Source: Ruminococcaceae bacterium UBA6353 (GTDB lineage: Bacteria > Bacillota > Clostridia > Oscillospirales > Acutalibacteraceae). Taken from it: 52,928 nt of DNA. Both the position numbers and the translations under genes were made by a program. Below the pieces are notes generated by a model, which saw nothing but the letters and a program-made list of their open reading frames with translations, searched no databases and was not told the origin of the DNA. The stretch spans positions 1 to 52,928 of the forward strand of contig DJRT01000021.1 of assembly GCA_002437905.1 (NCBI GenBank), read 5' to 3'. This document shows positions 48,323 to 52,928 of this stretch, piece by piece (the stretch's first letter is position 1; each line of letters begins with the position of its first letter).

Positions 48323-48355
48323 TAGCAAGCCCGCCAAAAGGGCTTGCTATTTTTT
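48323..48355 (+). terminator. Terminator after the rluB/GNAT genes
   Basis: TAGCAAGCCC / GGGCTTGCTA stem then TTTTTT. The downstream arm contains the -35 (TTGCTA) of the next promoter. Confidence 0.88.
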
Positions 48356-48372
48356 ATGCAGTATGATATAAT
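48344..48372 (+). promoter_or_regulatory. Promoter of the biotin carrier/carboxyltransferase pair
   Basis: TTGCTA (48344-48349), 17-nt spacer, TATAAT (48367-48372). The -35 overlaps the terminator stem of the previous unit. Confidence 0.75.
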
Positions 48373-48434
48373 AAATCCGATTTGGCTAAGTTTACCCCCA
48401 TAGGGGCATTGCCCAAGAAAGGATGGATCTGACG

Positions 48435-48791
48435 ATGAAAAAATTCAATGTTACCGTGAATGGAAACGCTTACGAGGTCGAGGTGGAGGAGATCGGCGCT
48501 GCCGCTGCGCCGGCTGCTGCTCCGGCCGCTGCCGCTGCCCCTGCTGCTCCGGCTGCCGTTCCGGTTGCACAGGCCGAGGGCGTGCAGGTGGCCTGCCCGA
48601 TGCCCGGCACCATTGTGGATGTGAAGGTGCAGGCCGGCGATCAGGTGACCAAGGGCCAGGTGCTGGTGGTGTTTGAGGCCATGAAGATGGAGAATGAGAT
48701 CATGGCCGACCGCGACGGTACCGTGGCTGCTGTGTATGCGAACAAGGGTGACAGCGTGGAGTCCGGTAAGGTGCTGCTGACCCTCAACTAA
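48435..48791 (+). CDS. Biotin carboxyl carrier protein
   Basis: A 118-residue biotin acceptor. A short beta start 'FNVTVNGNAYEVEVEE' is followed by an Ala/Pro linker (about 21-48) and a biotinyl/lipoyl domain with 'VFEAMKMENEI', where Lys84 carries biotin. It hands carboxyl-biotin to the carboxyltransferase encoded next. ATG at 48435 is chosen; the ATG at 48423 directly abuts the purine run. It is the gamma/carrier type used with decarboxylase or carboxylase alpha subunits. No biotin-carboxylase or membrane beta subunit is in the window. Confidence 0.92.
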   Translation: MKKFNVTVNGNAYEVEVEEIGAAAAPAAAPAAAAAPAAPAAVPVAQAEGVQVACPMPGTIVDVKVQAGDQVTKGQVLVVFEAMKMENEIMADRDGTVAAVYANKGDSVESGKVLLTLN

Positions 48792-48811
48792 GGCGCAAAC
48801 ACAGGAAAGGA

Positions 48812-50227
48812 ATGATCGCATTGGCTAAGAAAATCGGGATCACCGAGACGGTGCTGCGCGATGCGCACCAGTCGCTCATCGCCACCCGCATGACCACGGC
48901 AGAGATGCTGCCGGTGCTGGAGCAGCTGGATAAGATCGGCTATCACTCCATCGAGTGCTGGGGCGGCGCCACCTTTGATGCCTGCCTGCGCTTCCTCGAT
49001 GAGGATCCGTGGGAGCGGCTGCGCACCCTGAAAAAGCATATGCCCAATACCCCGCTGCAGATGCTCTTCCGCGGGCAGAATATGCTGGGCTATCGCCACT
49101 ATGCCGATGATCTGGTGGAATATTTTGTCCAGAAATCGGTGGCAAACGGCATTGATGTTATCCGCATCTTTGATGCACTCAACGATATCCGCAACCTGCA
49201 GACCTCCATTAACGCGGCAAAGAAGGAGCAGGGAGCCCATGTGCAAGTGGCCATTTCCTACACCACCAGCCCGGTGCACGATATCGAGTATTTTGTCCGC
49301 TATGCCAAGCAGCTGGAGGAGGCCGGCGCCGATTCCATCTGCGTGAAGGATATGGCCGGCCTGCTGCTGCCGCAGAGCACCTACGACCTGGTGAAGGCGC
49401 TCAAGGAGAATGTGCGGCTGCCCATTCAGATCCACTCCCACTTCACCGCCGGCATTGCCGATATGGTGCTGCTGAAAGCCATTGAGGCCGGTGCAGATGT
49501 GGTGGATACCGCCCTTTCGCCGCTGGCTATGGGTACCTCTCACCCGGCAACCGAATCCATGGTGGCTGCGCTGAAGGGCACGGAGTACGACACCGGCCTG
49601 GATCTGGCGGCGCTTAATGAGATTACGCAGTATTTCCGTACCCTGCGGCAGAAATACCTCCAGAACGGCCTGCTGAAGCCGAAAATGCTGGAGGTGGATA
49701 CCAATGCCCTGATGTATCAGGTGCCCGGAGGTATGCTCTCCAACCTGGTCAGCCAGCTGGATAAGATGGGCGCTGCCGATAAGCTGCAGCAGGTGCTGGA
49801 GGAGGTGCCGCGCGTGCGCAAGGACGCCGGCTATCCGCCGCTGGTTACCCCCTCTTCGCAGATCGTTGGCACGCAGGCGGTATTCAATGTCATCAGCGGT
49901 GAGCGCTACAAGATGGTGACCAAGGAATTCCGCGGCATGATCCGCGGCGAATACGGCCGCACCCCCGTGCCGGTGGATCCGGAATTCCAGAAGAAGATCA
50001 TCGGGGATGAGGAGCCGATCACCTGCCGCCCGGCGGATATGCTTTCACCGGAGCTGGATGCCATGCGCGAAAAGGTGAAGCCCTGGTATACGCAGGAGGA
50101 GGATGTGCTGACCTACGCTATGTTTGACCAGGTCGCCGTCAAATTTTTTGAAAAGCGGGCGGCCGGCCAGCTTGGTGCCGATCCGGATGGGAACTACACG
50201 CCCACAGTGACGGTAACGCCGGTGTAA
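48812..50227 (+). CDS. Oxaloacetate decarboxylase alpha / pyruvate carboxylase subunit B-type carboxyltransferase
   Basis: Carboxyltransferase of 471 residues of the HMGL-like/PYC-OADA group. 'ETVLRDAHQSLIATRMTT' holds the metal-binding Asp, 'CWGGATFDACLRFL' the substrate site, and 'KDMAGLL' the Lys that is carbamylated in the family. 'HSHFTAG' supplies the metal-binding His pair. It lacks its own biotinyl domain, provided by the carrier gene just upstream. It moves CO2 between oxaloacetate or pyruvate and biotin. Either a Na+-pump decarboxylase or a split pyruvate carboxylase is possible. An in-frame TTG at 48821, with AAAGGA 9 nt before, is an alternative start (giving 'MAKKIGITE'). Confidence 0.9.
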   Translation: MIALAKKIGITETVLRDAHQSLIATRMTTAEMLPVLEQLDKIGYHSIECWGGATFDACLRFLDEDPWERLRTLKKHMPNTPLQMLFRGQNMLGYRHYADDLVEYFVQKSVANGIDVIRIFDALNDIRNLQTSINAAKKEQGAHVQVAISYTTSPVHDIEYFVRYAKQLEEAGADSICVKDMAGLLLPQSTYDLVKALKENVRLPIQIHSHFTAGIADMVLLKAIEAGADVVDTALSPLAMGTSHPATESMVAALKGTEYDTGLDLAALNEITQYFRTLRQKYLQNGLLKPKMLEVDTNALMYQVPGGMLSNLVSQLDKMGAADKLQQVLEEVPRVRKDAGYPPLVTPSSQIVGTQAVFNVISGERYKMVTKEFRGMIRGEYGRTPVPVDPEFQKKIIGDEEPITCRPADMLSPELDAMREKVKPWYTQEEDVLTYAMFDQVAVKFFEKRAAGQLGADPDGNYTPTVTVTPV

Positions 50228-50279
50228 GGAGCCGGGGCACGCCTATCGGAAAGCCACAGACCATCATACACGAAAAAAG

Positions 50280-50334
50280 CACCCCACCGGGCGGCCGGCA
50301 TGATCGTCCTGCCCGGCGGGGTGTTCTCTCTTTT
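50280..50334 (+). terminator. Terminator after the carboxyltransferase
   Basis: CACCCC-ACCGGGC / GCCCGGC-GGGGTG stem, then TTCTCTCTTTT. Confidence 0.8.
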
Positions 50335-50354
50335 GGCGTGGTTGCCTTATGCGA

Positions 50355-50395
50355 AAAAATCCTGCGGCCGATAACTGATCGGCCGCAGGATTTTT
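50355..50395. terminator. Bidirectional terminator after the aminotransferase
   Basis: AAAAATCCTGCGGCCGAT / ATCGGCCGCAGGATTTTT perfect stem. Confidence 0.88.
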
Positions 50396-50425
50396 ACTTA
50401 AAGCGACAGAAAGAACGGTGGAGCA

Positions 50426-51715
50426 TCAGTGCTCCAGCAGCTTTTCCACACAGGCAAGCTCGGCACAGATGCAGAACAGCTCCATGGCCAGCTTCAGCTC
50501 CTCCACCGAGGGGTAGGAGGGGGCGATGCGGATGTTGCTGTCATGTGGATCCTTGCCATAGGGATAGGTGGCGCCGGCGCCGGTCATGATGACCCCTGCC
50601 TCACGCAGCAGGGCGACGGTGCGCTTGGCACAGCCATCCATTACATCGACGCTGATGAAGTATCCGCCGCGCGGAGTGTGCCAGTGGGCGATGCCGCGGC
50701 CGGCCAGCTGGGTATCCAGCGCGGTCAGCACCGCATCAAAGCGGGGACGCAGCAGGGCGGCGTGCAGTTTCATATGTTCGTGGATGCCGTCCAGATCCTT
50801 GAAGTAGCGCACATGGCGCAGCATATTCAGCTTGTCGTGGCCGATGGTCTGGATGGTCATGCGGCTTTTGACATCCGCCACATTGGCGGGGCTGGCAGCC
50901 AGCACCGCCACCCCGGAGCCGGGGAAGCTGATCTTGGAGGTGGAGGCAAACATGATGACCATATCTTCGTGGCCATGCTTTTGCAGCTCCGGGTAAATAT
51001 CCAGCAGGGTATCGCCCTCGTCATACAGGTGATGCACACAGTAGGCGTTGTCCCACATGATGCGGAAATCCGGGGCAGCCGGCTGCATGGCGGCCAGCCG
51101 CCGCACGGTCTCATCGGAATAGGTGATGCCATCCGGGTTGGAATACATCGGTACGCACCACATCCCCTTTACCAGCGGGTCACGGATCAGGGTCTCTACC
51201 TGCTCCATATCCGGGCCGTCGGGGGTCATATCCACCGTCAGCATCTCAATGCCGAAGTATTCGGTCACGCCGAAGTGGCGGTCGTAGCCGGGGGCAGGGC
51301 AGAGAAATTTGACCTTTCCCTGCCGGCACCAGGCCTCATGGCCGCACACACCGTGGCTGTAGGCTGTGGCAATATAGTCAAACATCATGTTCAGGCTGGA
51401 GTTCCCGCCCACGATAACCGCCTCCGGCGGCATGTGCAGCATGCCGCCAAACAGACGCTTGGCCTCCGGCAGGCCGTCCAGCAGGCCGTAGTTGCGCACA
51501 TCCAGGCCATTTTCGGCGGTATAGCCATCGCGGGCATTGACGCATTCCAGCATGTCCAGCGTCAGATCCAGCTGCTCCTTGCTCGGTTTGCCGCGGGACA
51601 TATCCAGCTGCAGCCCGCGGGCACGGTAGTCCTCGTAGGCTTTCTGCAGCTCCAGTTGCCGCGCCAGCAAGGCCTCACGGCTCATATCCTGCAATTTTTC
51701 GGTACAGACCGACAT
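50426..51715 (-). CDS. Aspartate aminotransferase, type Ic (MocR-like clade)
   Basis: PLP enzyme of 429 residues. The internal aldimine Lys is in 'FASTSKISFPG' (about 255), with 'MYSNPDGITYSDETVRRLA' and 'IMWDNAYCVHHL' around the cofactor. 'QLDMSRGKPSKEQLDL' and 'GLDVRNYGLLDGLPEAKRLFG' are signatures of the class Ic group, which lacks the MocR DNA-binding domain. It would interconvert aspartate and oxaloacetate with 2-oxoglutarate, linking to the oxaloacetate-handling pair just upstream in map order, which is transcribed convergently. It has a strong promoter (51759-51787) and GAAAGGG before the ATG. Confidence 0.9.
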   Translation of the reverse strand: MSVCTEKLQDMSREALLARQLELQKAYEDYRARGLQLDMSRGKPSKEQLDLTLDMLECVNARDGYTAENGLDVRNYGLLDGLPEAKRLFGGMLHMPPEAVIVGGNSSLNMMFDYIATAYSHGVCGHEAWCRQGKVKFLCPAPGYDRHFGVTEYFGIEMLTVDMTPDGPDMEQVETLIRDPLVKGMWCVPMYSNPDGITYSDETVRRLAAMQPAAPDFRIMWDNAYCVHHLYDEGDTLLDIYPELQKHGHEDMVIMFASTSKISFPGSGVAVLAASPANVADVKSRMTIQTIGHDKLNMLRHVRYFKDLDGIHEHMKLHAALLRPRFDAVLTALDTQLAGRGIAHWHTPRGGYFISVDVMDGCAKRTVALLREAGVIMTGAGATYPYGKDPHDSNIRIAPSYPSVEELKLAMELFCICAELACVEKLLEH

Positions 51716-51758
51716 TGGTATCTCGCCCTTTCATCATTGATAGAACACAACACGGCTC

Positions 51759-51787
51759 ATTATACTCCGTATCGGCCATTTTTGCAA
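51759..51787 (-). promoter_or_regulatory. Promoter of the aspartate aminotransferase gene
   Basis: Minus strand: -35 TTGCAA (51787-51782), 17-nt spacer, -10 TATAAT (51764-51759). Confidence 0.85.
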
Positions 51788-51916
51788 GTAAAAAAGAAAA
51801 TTCCTGCAAAAATATTTTTGCAGGGTGCTGTAAATGGCCGTTTTTTGAATGTTTTCACATGATTGACGGCTCAAAAAGTCATTTTCTTCCGCTGGCGTTT
51901 TCGGCTGAAAAAGCGG

Positions 51917-51947
51917 AACCGCCCGCAGCATCTGCGGGCGGTTTTGT
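51917..51947. terminator. Terminator after the DUF4422 gene
   Basis: AACCGCCCGCAG / CTGCGGGCGGTT stem. The A run on one side and T run on the other serve either strand. Confidence 0.8.
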
Positions 51948-52727
51948 CTATAGGCTTTTTTCATATTTTCGGCCGAGAAACTTGGCGGCTAGAAAGGCGC
52001 GCCCTTTGCGATCCCAGCGCACACGGCCGATGTAGGCGACCGGCAGGGTGGTGTAATCCAGCGGGTTCTGCTCCAACCACACATCCAGCAGCAGTTCACT
52101 GATGCGGCCGAAGAAACGCGCCTGGAAGGGCGTGTAGCGGGTAGCGTCTATTCGTTTTTCCAGTTCAAACAGGATATCAAACAGCCAGGTGCAGTAGGCA
52201 TCCAGGTGTTCCCGCCGCAGGATGAGCATATTGCACATGTGGGCGCTGCGGCGCTGCCGCAGGCGGCGGAAGGCCGGCAGATAGGCCGGATACCGTTCCT
52301 CTAATATGCGGCCGGTCTCGTCCAGCGGCTCCACATAGCAGGTATGGCGGTAATGGCTGTACAGGCTCTCGATCACATAGTGCCGGGGATGGGGCAGCAG
52401 GCCGTCCCGCCCCTCCAGGAGGGTCTGTGCCTGCTGCAGGGTCAGCACCCGGTCAAAGGGATGGCCAAAGCGCCTGCGGCGCCGCCCGGCGAAATACCGG
52501 CGGTAGTGTACCAGGCCGATATACTCGGCCGAAAGGTTCTTCCATGCCCAGTACAGACCGGTCAGTTCGCAGAAGAACGGATTTTTTTCGGAGATATTCT
52601 CACCGGTATCGTCCCGGCGCAGGCCAATGGATTCTTTGCCGGCGGCGCCGACCTGCAGGGGGATATACAGGGGGTCGGTGGATACGGCGCACGGCCGGTG
52701 TGTGGCAACGATCACTTTGATATCCAC
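51948..52727 (-). CDS. DUF4422 glycosyltransferase-like protein
   Basis: A 259-residue protein of the DUF4422 family, found in capsule and exopolysaccharide loci and related in fold to glycosyltransferases. Signatures: 'DIKVIVATHRP' at the start, 'ISEKNPFFCELTGLYWAWKN', 'YIGLVHYRRYF' and the C-terminal 'HMCNMLILRREHLDAYCTWLFDIL'. It probably transfers a sugar in surface-polysaccharide assembly; donor and acceptor are unknown. The frame extends to 52772, but GGGAGGG 7 nt before the GTG at 52727 favours the shorter form. The gene may be the end of a larger polysaccharide cluster beyond the window. Confidence 0.8.
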   Translation of the reverse strand: MDIKVIVATHRPCAVSTDPLYIPLQVGAAGKESIGLRRDDTGENISEKNPFFCELTGLYWAWKNLSAEYIGLVHYRRYFAGRRRRRFGHPFDRVLTLQQAQTLLEGRDGLLPHPRHYVIESLYSHYRHTCYVEPLDETGRILEERYPAYLPAFRRLRQRRSAHMCNMLILRREHLDAYCTWLFDILFELEKRIDATRYTPFQARFFGRISELLLDVWLEQNPLDYTTLPVAYIGRVRWDRKGRAFLAAKFLGRKYEKSL

Positions 52728-52779
52728 TGACACACCCTCCCCCCTGGTTATTTCGCGGACTGTGGTATTCATTGTATCC

Positions 52780-52928
52780 GGGGCGCTCGCAATATATAAC
52801 TATAATTAGCATTCGTTTGCGCCCCGTTGAGAATGGGCGACGGCCCATTCTCCGGGGTTTCAGCTATCTCTGGGGCGCTTGCAATATATAACTATGAATT
52901 AGCAACCGTTTGCGCCCCGTCGAGAATG
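52780..52928. repeat. Tandem intergenic repeat at the window edge
   Basis: Two near-identical 56-57 bp units (52780-52835 and 52872-52928), 92 bp apart start to start. Each begins GGGGCGCT(C/T)GCAATATATA and ends GCGCCCCGT(T/C)GAGAATG. Each has a GGGGCGC / GCGCCCC stem around an AT-rich core, and after unit 1 a GAGAATGGGC / GCCCATTCTC hairpin follows. The second unit runs off the window, so more copies may follow. Confidence 0.8.

Overview
The window looks like a chromosomal segment of a high-GC, Gram-positive gut Clostridium of the Oscillospiraceae/Ruminococcaceae type (Faecalibacterium/Gemmiger/Subdoligranulum-like). This is inferred from the gene families, not from a database match. The supporting families are type III pantothenate kinase, an ECF S-component, PPi-type phosphofructokinase, scpAB-gerW-D,D-carboxypeptidase-rluB, a BceRSAB-like module, an SPQTG sorting signal, reverse rubrerythrin and strong GGAGG ribosome binding sites. 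No tRNA, rRNA, CRISPR array, phage or transposase gene was recognised. Two blocks (about 1-2400 and 39.6-42.1 kb) look visibly lower in GC than the rest and carry regulators or transporters typical of transferred cassettes.

Layout. 0.2-2.4 kb: AraC/GyrI-type and XRE/TPR-type regulators. 2.5-3.4 kb: PhnP-like metallo-hydrolase (minus). 3.6-11.1 kb: envelope operon moxR, DUF58, TgpA-like transglutaminase, YfhO-family membrane protein. 11.2-15.5 kb: XRE regulator, histidine phosphatase, class II aldolase, coaX and an ECF S-component preceded by a MITE. 15.8-21.0 kb (all minus): SurA/PrsA-like lipoprotein, polar amino-acid ABC transporter (ATPase, permease, binding protein), Na+-dependent SNF transporter. 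21.3-25.9 kb: BceRSAB-like peptide-sensing/efflux module with a kinase interrupted at a nine-G tract. 26.1-35.1 kb: a divergent module made of a two-component system, a DUF4956 membrane protein and a VTC-domain protein on minus, and three large secreted beta-helix proteins on plus. The two arms face each other across a palindromic operator/promoter. 35.4-39.3 kb: mgtE with a structured leader, PPi-PFK, Fur/PerR, rubrerythrin. 39.4-42.1 kb: TetR-ABC-FtsX cassette flanked by two copies of the same TA-flanked MITE. 42.2-48.3 kb: rpmB (minus), then site-2 protease, scpA, scpB, DUF2953, gerW-like, D,D-carboxypeptidase, rluB, small GNAT-like. 48.4-50.2 kb: biotin carrier and carboxyltransferase. 50.4-52.7 kb (minus): type Ic aspartate aminotransferase and DUF4422 glycosyltransferase-like protein, then a tandem repeat running off the window.

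The most interesting unit is 26.1-35.1 kb. A VTC-type polymerase domain and a DUF4956 membrane partner share a bidirectional control region with surface beta-helix/Cthe_2159-type proteins and an OmpR-type regulator. This suggests one regulated programme that makes or exports an anionic polymer and displays polysaccharide-binding proteins. The other leading signals are a TA-targeting MITE family that brackets a transporter cassette, a possibly phase-variable poly-G tract in a BceS-like kinase, and a terminator-ended structured leader in front of mgtE.
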